Positions 36,185 through 43,629 of a stretch of 60,266 bases of DNA are shown here, piece after piece. The notes below the pieces were generated by a model. The model saw only the letters and a list, made by a program, of their open reading frames with translations. It ran no database searches and was not told where the DNA came from. Source of the stretch: an uncultured Clostridia bacterium (GTDB lineage Bacteria > Bacillota > Clostridia > Oscillospirales > CAG-272); assembly GCA_944392615.1 (NCBI GenBank), contig CALXXF010000011.1, positions 1-60,266 on the forward strand, in the 5' to 3' direction. Position 1 is the stretch's first letter, and each line of letters begins with the position of its first letter. Made by a program: the position numbers and the translations under genes.

Positions 36185-36216
36185 AAAAAACCGCAAAGGT
36201 AGTCATACCTTTGCGG
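36185..36216 (-). terminator. Terminator hairpin at the intron insertion point
   Basis: CCGCAAAGGTA and TACCTTTGCGG with loop GTCA are followed on the minus strand by TTTTTT, immediately before the intron 5' end. Confidence 0.75.
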
Positions 36217-36511
36217 CTATAAGTGATATAAATGCTATTATGTAGATATATAGCTTCTACTTCAGGGGCGTAAGAGTGCCACGAGCAACTGAGGATTTTT
36301 TTAACAGGTTATCCTCACTTAATCGTGATACTATGTAAGATAACTGCTGCTTCTGATAAGCAGCAAGGTGGTCACGGCAGACCAGCGCATAAAAAATCCC
36401 TCCAAACTCAAAACGGGTTTAGAGGGCAGCGAGAGTCCTGTTCGGGCGTGACACAACAGCCCACCAAAGCACCGTTTTTTTATTTGGTGGGCTTATCCAA
36501 ATATAAGAGAA
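36217..36511. other. Island flank without a gene
   Basis: AT-richer DNA with a GAGGAT/ATCCTC hairpin (about 36290-36316) and GCCCACCAAA/TTTGGTGGGC (about 36460-36492). A 65-codon plus-strand frame (36325-36522) lacks a ribosome binding site and is not called. Confidence 0.4.
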
Positions 36512-36562
36512 AGAGCCGATGAGCTGTGAGTTAACTCACAAGTTCATCGGCTCTGCGTCTTT
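36512..36562 (-). terminator. Terminator after the KTR gene
   Basis: A long stem, AGAGCCGATGA(A)CTTGTGAG with its complement around TTAA, is followed on the minus strand by TTTCTCTTATAT. Its 5' arm includes the end of the coding region. Half of the same sequence recurs at 38138-38160. Confidence 0.75.
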
Positions 36563-36732
36563 GCGTCTGGCTCTTTGATGACGGTTACATATAGTTCCTT
36601 TACATTTATCAAAGTTTCCTGTTTACATTTCGGACAGTAGAGAGGATAGTTCTTCAATACCGTATCCTCTCTAAGCCTGTCACGAGTTTTGCTGCCACAA
36701 ACAGGACAGCGTATCCATTCTGTTTTATCCAT
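36544..36732 (-). CDS. Cysteine-rich KTR-domain protein
   Basis: ATG at 36732 follows GGTGG. The 62-residue product has two CxxC pairs, CPVCGSKTRDRLREDT and YCPKCKQETLINV, forming a probable zinc ribbon, and ends in EPDAKTQSR. Proteins of this type are common cargo of Clostridial conjugative transposons; their function is unknown, though the zinc ribbon suggests nucleic-acid binding or regulation. It follows the flavoprotein gene by 22 bp and probably shares the TetR-controlled promoter. A degenerate second copy lies at 38164-38331. Confidence 0.85.
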   Translation of the reverse strand: MDKTEWIRCPVCGSKTRDRLREDTVLKNYPLYCPKCKQETLINVKELYVTVIKEPDAKTQSR

Positions 36733-36754
36733 AGGCGCACCACCATATATAAAA

Positions 36755-37471
36755 TTATTTCCACGGTCTGACGCTACCAAGCCAGCCCTGTTCCGCCCAA
36801 TACTTTCCGTCAAGGTATTCGGGGTCTGATTTATGTATGGATTTCTGCATCATACGACAGACAAAAAACTTAAATTTCGTAATCAGATTTGTGTATGCAG
36901 GTTTTGTATAATCTATATAGGCAAATTTACGGGATAGTTTTTGAATCTTTCCCGTAAGCTCAGCTTGTTTCTTTTGGGAAAGTTTTTCCCAAACAATATC
37001 GCCCATCAAAGCACCAGTAAATATCCCAATTTGAGAAATTCCCCACCAAGATAAACTATGCTTTATATCTTTCGCCGCTGATTTTGCTCCACTACCCAAG
37101 CATTGCGTTATGATAACAGCTCGCTTTTCAAACATTTCAGGAGCCGGGCGATGCGGCATCCAACGATAGGCGAGATGATCAAGAAATGCTTTCATTGCAC
37201 CAGTAGCATGAAATACATAGGCAGGCGATGTCATTACAATCAAGTCTGATTCCAAAAGTGATTTTTCGATTTTTTCGATATGGTCAGCGTCCTTACAGTT
37301 TTTTTCACCCTTTAAGATACAGTTTGTGCAACCGATGCAGAAACTCGGACAATCCTTGGGGAGAAAATATTCTGTAATATTCGCTTTATCCCTAAATGCT
37401 ACTAAAAACATCTCTTTCAAACGGTAGGTAACACCGTGCTTTTCTGTTCCGTTTATGACTGTGATTTTCAT
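36755..37471 (-). CDS. Iron-sulfur flavoprotein-like NAD(P)H-dependent reductase
   Basis: The flavodoxin-like fold starts MKITVINGTEKHGVT. A compact Cys motif, C-x2-C-x2-C-x7-C in FCIGCTNCILKGEKNC, matches the [4Fe-4S] motif of iron-sulfur flavoproteins. SDLIVMTSPAYVFHATGAM is the FMN-binding loop region. The 238-residue length includes an additional C-terminal part with aromatic residues. It likely transfers electrons from a reduced carrier to oxygen, quinone or drug-like substrates. The start lies 2 nt after the tetR stop and its GGAGGTG site is inside tetR, so the pair is tightly coupled. Regulation by that TetR is very likely. Confidence 0.8.
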   Translation of the reverse strand: MKITVINGTEKHGVTYRLKEMFLVAFRDKANITEYFLPKDCPSFCIGCTNCILKGEKNCKDADHIEKIEKSLLESDLIVMTSPAYVFHATGAMKAFLDHLAYRWMPHRPAPEMFEKRAVIITQCLGSGAKSAAKDIKHSLSWWGISQIGIFTGALMGDIVWEKLSQKKQAELTGKIQKLSRKFAYIDYTKPAYTNLITKFKFFVCRMMQKSIHKSDPEYLDGKYWAEQGWLGSVRPWK

Positions 37472-37473
37472 GA

Positions 37474-38046
37474 TTACACCTCCAGAATGTCGTGAAGTAT
37501 CTGCGTGTGAAAGGCGCTACGATTATCTTTTTGGCTCAAATCAATATTCAACATTTTTGATATTGTTTCGTGCCGCAAAAATGTTTGCTGCATAATAGTT
37601 ATTAGGCAGAAAGTTTTTCGCCTTACAGTTGCCGTATCCCAATCGGGGCGGCAGGCAGAAACAAGCGAAAGATATGCCGCATAGGTTCTGTAAGTATTGT
37701 CGCATTCTTTCGGCGACTGCATATCCGTGAGAACTGAAATTCTGGATACAGCGGCGTGTTCAAACAAGAAATCCAGCGTCATATTTCCGAGATATTCCAA
37801 CTTCTCAAAAGAGGACAGTCCTTCGATTTCTTCCCGTATATTCTGGAAGCGTTCTACGATTCCATTTATAATGCGTTCTACACACGCTTCTATCAGCTTA
37901 TCCTTACTGCCAAAATGGTAATTTACAAGTCCTAAACCGACACCTGCATTTTTACATATATCACGGACGGTTATCTCCTCTAAATGTTCACCGTTTTCCT
38001 CAATGAGTTTAATCGTCGCCTGTATGATTGCTTCTTTATTATCCAT
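37474..38046 (-). CDS. TetR-family repressor 1
   Basis: ATG at 38046 has AAAAGGAGA upstream; the frame is open to 38121 across the promoter. The N-terminal DNA-binding helices are AIIQATIKLIEENG, ITVRDICKNAGVGLGLVNYHF and GSKDKLIEACVE. The C-terminal 130 residues form a ligand and dimer domain with no recognisable signature. It heads the flavoprotein-KTR operon, and its promoter carries two inverted repeats that are almost certainly its own operators, so it should be released by a small toxic compound. Confidence 0.9.
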   Translation of the reverse strand: MDNKEAIIQATIKLIEENGEHLEEITVRDICKNAGVGLGLVNYHFGSKDKLIEACVERIINGIVERFQNIREEIEGLSSFEKLEYLGNMTLDFLFEHAAVSRISVLTDMQSPKECDNTYRTYAAYLSLVSACRPDWDTATVRRKTFCLITIMQQTFLRHETISKMLNIDLSQKDNRSAFHTQILHDILEV

Positions 38047-38060
38047 ACCAACATCTCCTT

Positions 38061-38108
38061 TTGAACGCCGTTCAATTATATTATACTGAACTGTGTTCAA
38101 AAAGTCAA
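38061..38108 (-). promoter_or_regulatory. TetR-1 promoter with two operators
   Basis: On the minus strand, TTGACT (38103-38108), a 17-bp spacer and TATAAT (38080-38085). One inverted repeat (TGAACTGTGTTCA, 38087-38099) fills the spacer. A perfect one, TTGAACGCCGTTCAA (38061-38075), lies just after the -10. Shared half-site: TTGAAC. Confidence 0.85.
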
Positions 38109-38163
38109 GGGGTTTTAACATATCGACGACTGTGATTGCTCACAAGTTCATCGGCTCTGCGTC

Positions 38164-38331
38164 TTATGCGTCTGGCTCTTTAATAACTATTACTTGTAAA
38201 TTCTTTGCGTCAATCAAATTTTCCTGCCTGCACTTCGGACAGTAGAGAGGAAAGTTTTTCAGTTCTGTATCCACCCGCATCTGTAATCTTGTCTTATTTC
38301 CGCAAATAGGACAGCGTACTCTATTGTTTTT
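38164..38331 (-). pseudogene. Truncated second copy of the KTR-domain gene
   Basis: The frame encodes VRCPICGNKTRLQMRVDTEL, a second YCPKCRQE zinc-knuckle half, and ends EPDA, clearly homologous to the 36544-36732 protein. It has no start codon: its frame is closed by a TGA inside the end of the ABC permease gene, and the first residues (M-D-K-T-E-W) are replaced. It shares 3' flanking sequence with the intact copy, which points to a recombination between two KTR-ended modules. Confidence 0.75.
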
Positions 38332-39052
38332 TCATTTGCCGCAAAAATAAAAGCACAGCTCCTACAACAGCTACAACGGTATAACCGAGTACCCACCAAA
38401 AGTGAGGCAGGATATTGGAATAATCCGCACTAAAGACAGCTCGTTCCAATTCGACAGCGTGGATAAAAGGTAAAACATCCGCAACTTTCTTAAATACACC
38501 GCCTACAAGGTCTACATCAAACCAAATACCCGACAACCAAGCAGACAAATTCGTAAGCAAAGCTCCGCAGATACCGCCAACCTGTTTTGAATTAAAAACG
38601 CTTCCGCAGATAAGCCCCAAAGCAATGTAAAATAATGCTACAGGAATAATAAACAGCAAAGCATATAAAACAGTGATTGTCAGTTTCAAGCCGAGCAGAG
38701 CCGCCGCTATGTAGCAAATGACGCCCTGTGCTACCGCAATCGGCAATATAGGCAGGGTATAGCCAAAAATAAAATCAGATGCGGTAAGCGGGGTAGTATA
38801 AAGCCTTTGCAGCAATGCACTTTCTCTGTCCTTTGAAATAAGGACAGCGGCAAACAAAGTCATAAAGGACAATCCGAATACCGTTATACCGGGGGTTAAG
38901 TGGTCAAGCTCAAACATCGGCACAGGTATATTTGCCTGTATTGCAGTAAGCAAACCGATAAGGACAAGAGGAAAGCCCAAGCCAAAAAACAAGTTAAGCG
39001 GGTCACGCAGTATTTCCTTTGCCGTTCTGCCCGAAAACGCAAGCAATCTCAT
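38321..39052 (-). CDS. ABC-2-type permease
   Basis: This is a 243-residue membrane protein with about six helices and the ABC-2 pattern: a cytoplasmic start RTAKEILRDPLNLFFGLGFP, the SKDRESALLQRLYTTPLTASDF segment that contacts the ATPase, and a final helix VLGYTVVAVVGAVLLFL. It overlaps the upstream ATPase gene by 4 nt (ATGA). The pair forms a two-component exporter of the drug/antibiotic type. Regulation should come from the TetR gene at the head of this operon. It ends where the truncated KTR copy begins. Confidence 0.88.
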   Translation of the reverse strand: MRLLAFSGRTAKEILRDPLNLFFGLGFPLVLIGLLTAIQANIPVPMFELDHLTPGITVFGLSFMTLFAAVLISKDRESALLQRLYTTPLTASDFIFGYTLPILPIAVAQGVICYIAAALLGLKLTITVLYALLFIIPVALFYIALGLICGSVFNSKQVGGICGALLTNLSAWLSGIWFDVDLVGGVFKKVADVLPFIHAVELERAVFSADYSNILPHFWWVLGYTVVAVVGAVLLFLRQMKKQ

Positions 39053-39780
39053 GTTTTTTTACCCCCTTTTACTATGGCAACAAAAGCGTCCTCGAATTTA
39101 TCTGTTCCCGCCTTTGTTTTCATTTCCTCCGATGTTCCGAGCGCAAGCAGCTTGCCGTCCTTCATAATACCGATACGGTCTGCAAGAGCTTCCGCTTCCT
39201 CCATGTAGTGCGTGGTCAAGATAATGGTTATTTTCCCTTTCAATGCACGAATGCTATCCCATAAGTCGCTTCGTGCCAGAACATCAAGCCCTAATGTCGG
39301 CTCGTCAAGAAAAAGTATCTGCGGCTCACTGATAAGAGCCATTGCAATGCTTAACCTGCGCTGCCAACCGCCCGATAATTTACCTGCCCTTTTGCTCAAA
39401 ATAGCGGTTAAATCAAATTGTTCGGAAAGCTCTTTGGTTTTAGCCTGCCGCTTCTCTTTTGTAAAACCGTGAACGCCACACATCAGTTCAAGGTTTTCCC
39501 TTACACTTAAATTCGGGGCAACGGCTGTTTCCTGCGGAGATACGCCTATGATGCTTTTCACCGCTGCCACATCAGTAATAATGCTGTTGTCGTTCACAAA
39601 GGCGTTGCCACTATCGGACTTTGTCAAGCAAGTAAGCATTTTAATCGTGGTCGTTTTTCCTGCCCCGTTTACGCCGAGCAGAGCAAATAATTCGCCCTGT
39701 TCAACCGTCAAATCAAGGCTGTCTACGGCAGTTATATCCTTATACTTTTTCGTAAGATGAACAGTTTTAATTGCCTGCAT
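39049..39780 (-). CDS. ABC transporter ATPase (ABC-2 exporter)
   Basis: The 243-residue nucleotide-binding subunit has Walker A GVNGAGKTTTI, Q-loop VSPQETAVAPNLSV, signature LSGGWQRRLSIA, Walker B ILFLDEPTLGLDV and switch His TTHYMEEAE. The wording is typical of NatA/DrrA-like drug or antibiotic exporters. It overlaps the TetR gene upstream by 14 nt and the permease downstream by 4 nt, so all three are co-translated. Confidence 0.92.
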   Translation of the reverse strand: MQAIKTVHLTKKYKDITAVDSLDLTVEQGELFALLGVNGAGKTTTIKMLTCLTKSDSGNAFVNDNSIITDVAAVKSIIGVSPQETAVAPNLSVRENLELMCGVHGFTKEKRQAKTKELSEQFDLTAILSKRAGKLSGGWQRRLSIAMALISEPQILFLDEPTLGLDVLARSDLWDSIRALKGKITIILTTHYMEEAEALADRIGIMKDGKLLALGTSEEMKTKAGTDKFEDAFVAIVKGGKKT

Positions 39781-40345
39781 CGTCTTTTCCCTCCGTATAG
39801 CGGTATTTCAATCCCATATATGCGTCCGTAATTACCCTGCTGATAAATTCATCGTCCCAATCAAGATATGAAGTGGCTATCATTGTAGCGATGCCGTGAA
39901 CATAGAGCCACATTTCCAAATGGAATAAGTAAGCCTCATCTTCGCTAATCCCTAAGTTTTGCTGTATTAACTGCATAAGGGGTTTAATTTCTTCTTTGTT
40001 TTCTTCTATTTTTTCGTTGCTTCGGTCACGCATGAAAAGCAGCCTGAAAAGCTCCCGTTCTTCTTTAGCAAAGCGAATATATGCCATGCCGCTTGCCTTA
40101 TAGGGGGGATATTTCCCCTTAGCCATATCTTCACGCAAATAATTCTGATACAGTAGATTAGAAGCTGTCAAAACTTCCTGCTGAACTTCCTCCATATTTT
40201 TGAACAGTCCGAAAATCGGTTTGACAGAGCAGCCAAGCTCCGCAGCCAACGCTCTGGCGGTCAATCCAGATATACCATTATTTCGTGTTACATTCAAAGC
40301 AGCATTTATCATTTCAACTTTTGTAAACTTAAATTTCGGGGGCAT
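39767..40345 (-). CDS. TetR-family repressor 2
   Basis: ATG at 40345 follows CGGAGATG; the frame is open to 40567 across the promoter. The DNA-binding part is TKVEMINAALNVTRNNG and LTARALAAELGCSVKPIFGLF. The C-terminal domain (AYIRFAKEERELFRLLFMRD, and EMWLYVHGIATMIAT) is the TetR_C/WHG-like type often paired with efflux pumps. It is 192 residues long. It leads the ABC-2 exporter operon and its promoter contains a palindrome, so it most likely represses the exporter until a substrate binds. Confidence 0.88.
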   Translation of the reverse strand: MPPKFKFTKVEMINAALNVTRNNGISGLTARALAAELGCSVKPIFGLFKNMEEVQQEVLTASNLLYQNYLREDMAKGKYPPYKASGMAYIRFAKEERELFRLLFMRDRSNEKIEENKEEIKPLMQLIQQNLGISEDEAYLFHLEMWLYVHGIATMIATSYLDWDDEFISRVITDAYMGLKYRYTEGKDDAGN

Positions 40346-40399
40346 TTGTTCATCTCCGTTCACGCAATATTTGTTACGCAACATTTGTTTCCTATTATC

Positions 40400-40428
40400 A
40401 TTATACAAACATCGCCTCTGTTTGTCAA
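40400..40428 (-). promoter_or_regulatory. TetR-2 promoter with palindromic operator
   Basis: On the minus strand, TTGACA (40423-40428), a 17-bp spacer and TATAAT (40400-40405). The spacer holds a perfect inverted repeat ACAAACA-N7-TGTTTGT (40405-40425). Two direct copies of ACAAAT[AG]TTGCGT lie downstream toward the start codon. Confidence 0.8.
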
Positions 40429-40628
40429 GAGATTTACAACACCTTGCACACTGCCCATATCTACAATATTTATTTGAACATCTATTTTTAAATTGTTTAA
40501 TTATGAGTCTAAATCGCTCATTACAGGATATTTTATCTCCTGTTTCGAGAGATTTCACATCGTTCAATCAGAAACCACATCTCTGTAAAATATAAAAGTA
40601 AGATTTTCAGAGAATAGGTGGTGAGCTT

Positions 40629-40994
40629 ATGGACGAGAGAAACAACGATTTTGATTTCGATTTTATGCCGATAGGACAGGCGATTAAGAAAGCCCGTGAA
40701 GCAAGAGGAATGACGAGAGAGCAGCTTTCTGGAATAATCGGCTATGCTCCCAGACACATTCAAGCCATTGAAAATGAGGGAAAATATCCAAGCATCGAGC
40801 TGTTTATCCAACTTATTCAAATGTTTGATGTTTCGGTTGATGAGTATATATTTCCTGACAAAGAAGTCAAAAAGAGTTCCGTCCGCAGACGCTTAGACGC
40901 ACAGGTCGGGGGAGGTACAGGATGCAGGGAGGCACAGGATGCTTTCCCTGCTCAGGCAAATCCGAGAAAGCCGACCGCCATGCCGAGGACATAG
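40629..40994 (+). pseudogene. XRE regulator truncated at the island edge
   Basis: GGTGGTGAG precedes the ATG. The product has a good Cro/CI helix-turn-helix: IGQAIKKAREARGMTREQLS, GYAPRHIQAIENEGKYPSIE, LIQMFDVSVDEYIF. It follows the conjugative-transposon regulator wording up to KKSSVRRRLDA, where the family normally continues with a helical tail. From about 40905 the frame runs into unrelated GC-rich sequence (QVGGGTGCREAQDAF) that belongs to the chromosome. It therefore marks the right-hand boundary of the acquired segment. The DNA-binding domain may still work. Confidence 0.75.
40906..40945. repeat. Short tandem repeat at the island junction
   Basis: Two imperfect 16-17-bp copies of GGGAGG[TC]ACAGGATGC lie 7 bp from the stop of the PAS-CPBP gene, where the XRE coding homology ends. 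Confidence 0.6.
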
Positions 40995-42121
40995 TGAGGT
41001 ATGCAGAGACCCCATATAGTGCGCTGACGGCGGTACAGAAATCCGAGAGCTCCCAGCAGGACAGCGGCGCAAATCATATAGACGAGCCCCTTGTGTATGT
41101 GGAGCACGGAAAAAATGAGCGACGAAACGACTATTGCAAGACCCTCTTTTTTTTTGCCTGTGAACACCCTGAGAAGGTTTTCATGAAGAGCGCCTCTTGC
41201 AAGGAACTCCTGGACCACCACCGTCACCGGATAGAAAATCCGGCTGGGATCAGGCGTTCCCCATTCCCAAAAGCGCGCTCCGGGCGGAAAGAGACCCGGC
41301 GAGGTTTTCAGAAGAACAAGCTTGATAAGCACCAGAAGCGCAAGTCCTGCGGCCGCTATGACGGCGTCGACAAGGACGGCTTTTTTTATTCCTTTTATCC
41401 GCAAAGCCCCGATACTCAGCGGAAAGCCGGTATATCTCGCCACAAACAAAAAGGTAAACAGTCCGCCAAGCTCAATGAATCTGGTGAGAAGGCTGCCTTC
41501 ATACGGTCTTCCGAGAAGCTCCCATATGACATACAAGAATATTCCGGCGCACAAAAAGAGCGTTACGGAGACATAAACGAGCATTGCCTCCCGCTGCATC
41601 AGGCGCATTCTCACAAGCTCTGTCTCGTCAAGAACGCGCAGGACCGTCCCGCCGTCTCCGCCTTCGCCGGTGCTCAGGGCGGATATGCGCAGATTTTTGC
41701 GGCTTCCGTCCGGGCATGTATAAACAAAGCTCCGGTCGCTGCAAGGCGGGACTGCCGCAAAAATTGAGTTTTTGTTCAGTACGCCGGCTTCTCCGGAGCA
41801 CCCGCCGCCGTGACAGTCCCCCGACACTCCGGAGCACCCGCCGCCGTGACAGTCCCCCGACACTCCGGCACGCCCGCCGCCGTGACAGTCCCCCGACACT
41901 CCGGAGCACCCGCCGCCGTGATACATGTCCCGGATTTTTTTCTGATCGCCCGAAGCTATCAGGGAGCGCCAGTCCGAGCCTACGACCTGACCGTGCAGTC
42001 CCAATATCCTGCGGGCGCCTGCGTTTATATAGCTCACGACGCCGCACCCGTCGATAAGCACAACCCCGTCGCTCATTTTTCCGGCAATCGACTCAATGTC
42101 GCCATATGAGGAAAAAGCCAT
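40952..42121 (-). CDS. PAS-domain/CPBP (Abi-type) intramembrane protease fusion (389 aa)
   Basis: The N-terminus (about 1-55) reads as a PAS sensor: GKMSDGVVLIDGCGVVSYINAGARRIL. Between it and the PAS end lie 12-residue Gly/Cys/His repeats (HGGGCSGVSGDC type). After about residue 175 there are about eight hydrophobic segments. The CPBP motifs are QEFLARGALHENLLR (motif 1, first Glu of EExxxR replaced by Gln), SSLIFSVLHIHKG (motif 2) and WGLCIPHYVLG (motif 3). CPBP proteins are membrane proteases or protease-like proteins for bacteriocin immunity or prenyl-protein processing. Fusion to a PAS sensor suggests signal-controlled activity. The ribosome binding site is weak. Confidence 0.75.
   Translation of the reverse strand: MAFSSYGDIESIAGKMSDGVVLIDGCGVVSYINAGARRILGLHGQVVGSDWRSLIASGDQKKIRDMYHGGGCSGVSGDCHGGGRAGVSGDCHGGGCSGVSGDCHGGGCSGEAGVLNKNSIFAAVPPCSDRSFVYTCPDGSRKNLRISALSTGEGGDGGTVLRVLDETELVRMRLMQREAMLVYVSVTLFLCAGIFLYVIWELLGRPYEGSLLTRFIELGGLFTFLFVARYTGFPLSIGALRIKGIKKAVLVDAVIAAAGLALLVLIKLVLLKTSPGLFPPGARFWEWGTPDPSRIFYPVTVVVQEFLARGALHENLLRVFTGKKKEGLAIVVSSLIFSVLHIHKGLVYMICAAVLLGALGFLYRRQRTIWGLCIPHYVLGMAVGFLGFA
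41799..41922. repeat. 36-bp in-frame tandem array (x3.4)
   Basis: Three full and one partial 36-bp unit of CACCCGCCGCCGTGACAGTC plus 16 bp encode the Gly/Cys/His repeats inserted in the PAS region. Confidence 0.9.
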
Positions 42122-42232
42122 AATCTTCAGCACCGCCTGTCACACGGCGGGGATGTCCCGAACAACCCGGCCGTCTGTAAATACGTCGTATAAGATTATG
42201 TCCCGAAAAAGTGATTTTCGCCGCATTATTTC

Positions 42233-42398
42233 AAAAAAACAAACCGCGTTTTTTCTGCCCAAAGTGTTTTAAAAAACAAACCGCGGAGTCCTTCCCAAGA
42301 TGTTTTAAAAAACAAACCGCGGGGTCCTTCCCGAGATGTTTTAAAAAACAAACCGCGGGGTCCTTCCCGAAAACATTTTTAAAAAACGGCGGGGTCAG
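42233..42398. repeat. 36-bp tandem array (about x4) at a gene end
   Basis: Units of AAAAAACAAACCGCGGGGTC plus 16 bp extend from the spacer up to the stop codon of the GH172 gene (42395). On the minus strand each unit has a weak CGGG/CCCG stem before a T-run. Confidence 0.85.
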
Positions 42399-43450
42399 AT
42401 TATCTCAAGCTCATCGGGAGATGGAAACGGTGGAAATTTGTCGTTGACCGAATCCGAATACCAGTACGCAACAGACGATATATCGTCGTTGAGAGGCAGA
42501 TAGCGTCCCCCGCTGCGCCAGCCGAGGGCCTGGATTGTCACCCTTATGTCTTTTTTGAAATATATCGGGTCGGTTATATGCCACCTGTACATATTGAATC
42601 TTCTCTGCGCGGCATATGTCCCGTCTGTTCTGTCGACCTTTGAAAGACCGGAATAAGGGGTGCTGTATTCGGTGTATCTGCCGTCCACGTCGAAATTATA
42701 TGCACCGCAGAAATAATCTTCTGTCCCCGTTCCGCAGATAGTCGGGTATTCCCTGTCGCCGTCAAGGTAGAATTTTATTTCACCTTCGCCCCACCAGCCG
42801 TTGTTTTTTACGCCCCAATATATGTATGTGCCTACATACTTGCCGTTTCCGCTGACGCCGTCTATGATCGTGTGGCATTTCTTGTAAGGAAGAGGATTGC
42901 TTCTTCTGAACTGGGCATGAAAATACAGCGCAGAGGGGTCTGTCTTCTTTTTCTCGCAGTCTATCTGATAATATACCGTCACATAGGACTCGCTCAGATT
43001 TTCGACGGTCATCCTGAATCCGCTTCTGTAAGGCATTTCCCAATAGCAGTTCATTCCTTTTTTAGGATTGACGCAGACGGCAAGGCTCGATATCTGACGG
43101 TACTCCTGATACGATGCGCTTGCAAAAAAATCCGAAAGCGGGACTTCTACGCTCGGAGAGTGGCTCCCGTCCCAGTAAATGCGCAGGATAAGATCTCGAC
43201 CCGCTCTTGCGGAATCTGTGATCCAGATGTGCTTTACCGAGCCCTCTCCCCGGACATCGGCAAGTGTAAAGACCTCTTTAGGAGCGATATTGACGCTGGG
43301 TGATATCTTCCAGCCCACGCCCAGATCTCTTGCGCAGGATTCTCCTGTTCCGTGGACAGCCATGCCGGCCTTTCCCTTTTCGCCTGTAAAATTTTCGGGA
43401 CATATCGAAAATGATTCTATGTCCGCCGCTTTGCAAAGTTCTTCAAGCAT
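42395..43450 (-). CDS. GH172 (DUF2961) family glycoside hydrolase
   Basis: GGGAGG precedes the ATG. Family signatures include FTLADVRGEGSVKHIWIT, ILRIYWDGSHSPSVEVPLSD, the core GWWGEGEIKFYLDGD with a conserved Glu, TICGTGTEDYFCGAYNF and FNMYRWHITDPIYF. GH172 (formerly DUF2961) includes alpha-D-fructofuranosidases and difructose-anhydride or arabinofuranose-active enzymes; the exact glycan here is unknown. At 351 residues with no signal peptide it acts in the cytoplasm on imported sugars. The nearest neighbour is a sugar-type acetyltransferase 180 bp upstream. A link to the PfkB fructokinase 15 kb away is only thematic. Confidence 0.9.
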   Translation of the reverse strand: MLEELCKAADIESFSICPENFTGEKGKAGMAVHGTGESCARDLGVGWKISPSVNIAPKEVFTLADVRGEGSVKHIWITDSARAGRDLILRIYWDGSHSPSVEVPLSDFFASASYQEYRQISSLAVCVNPKKGMNCYWEMPYRSGFRMTVENLSESYVTVYYQIDCEKKKTDPSALYFHAQFRRSNPLPYKKCHTIIDGVSGNGKYVGTYIYWGVKNNGWWGEGEIKFYLDGDREYPTICGTGTEDYFCGAYNFDVDGRYTEYSTPYSGLSKVDRTDGTYAAQRRFNMYRWHITDPIYFKKDIRVTIQALGWRSGGRYLPLNDDISSVAYWYSDSVNDKFPPFPSPDELEII

Positions 43451-43629
43451 GTCATTTCCTCCCGCATTTCCAGTTTTTTATTTTGCCGCGCCTGTTCAAG
43501 GCGCGTCCGTGCATATCTACCGCCGCATAAGGCGCGGCGTCCCGCAATTTTACGGGGAGAGCCGGGCTCTTCCGGCGCATACCGGCAGAGCCATCGCAGA
43601 CCGGAAGCCCTCAGGCGCATACCGGCAGC

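Noticed and set aside
40922..41767. 281-codon plus-strand frame after the XRE gene
   Set aside because: It is a shadow of the PAS-CPBP gene on the opposite strand.
41584..42109. Arg-rich frames opposite the PAS-CPBP gene
   Set aside because: They are shadow frames of a GC-rich coding repeat.
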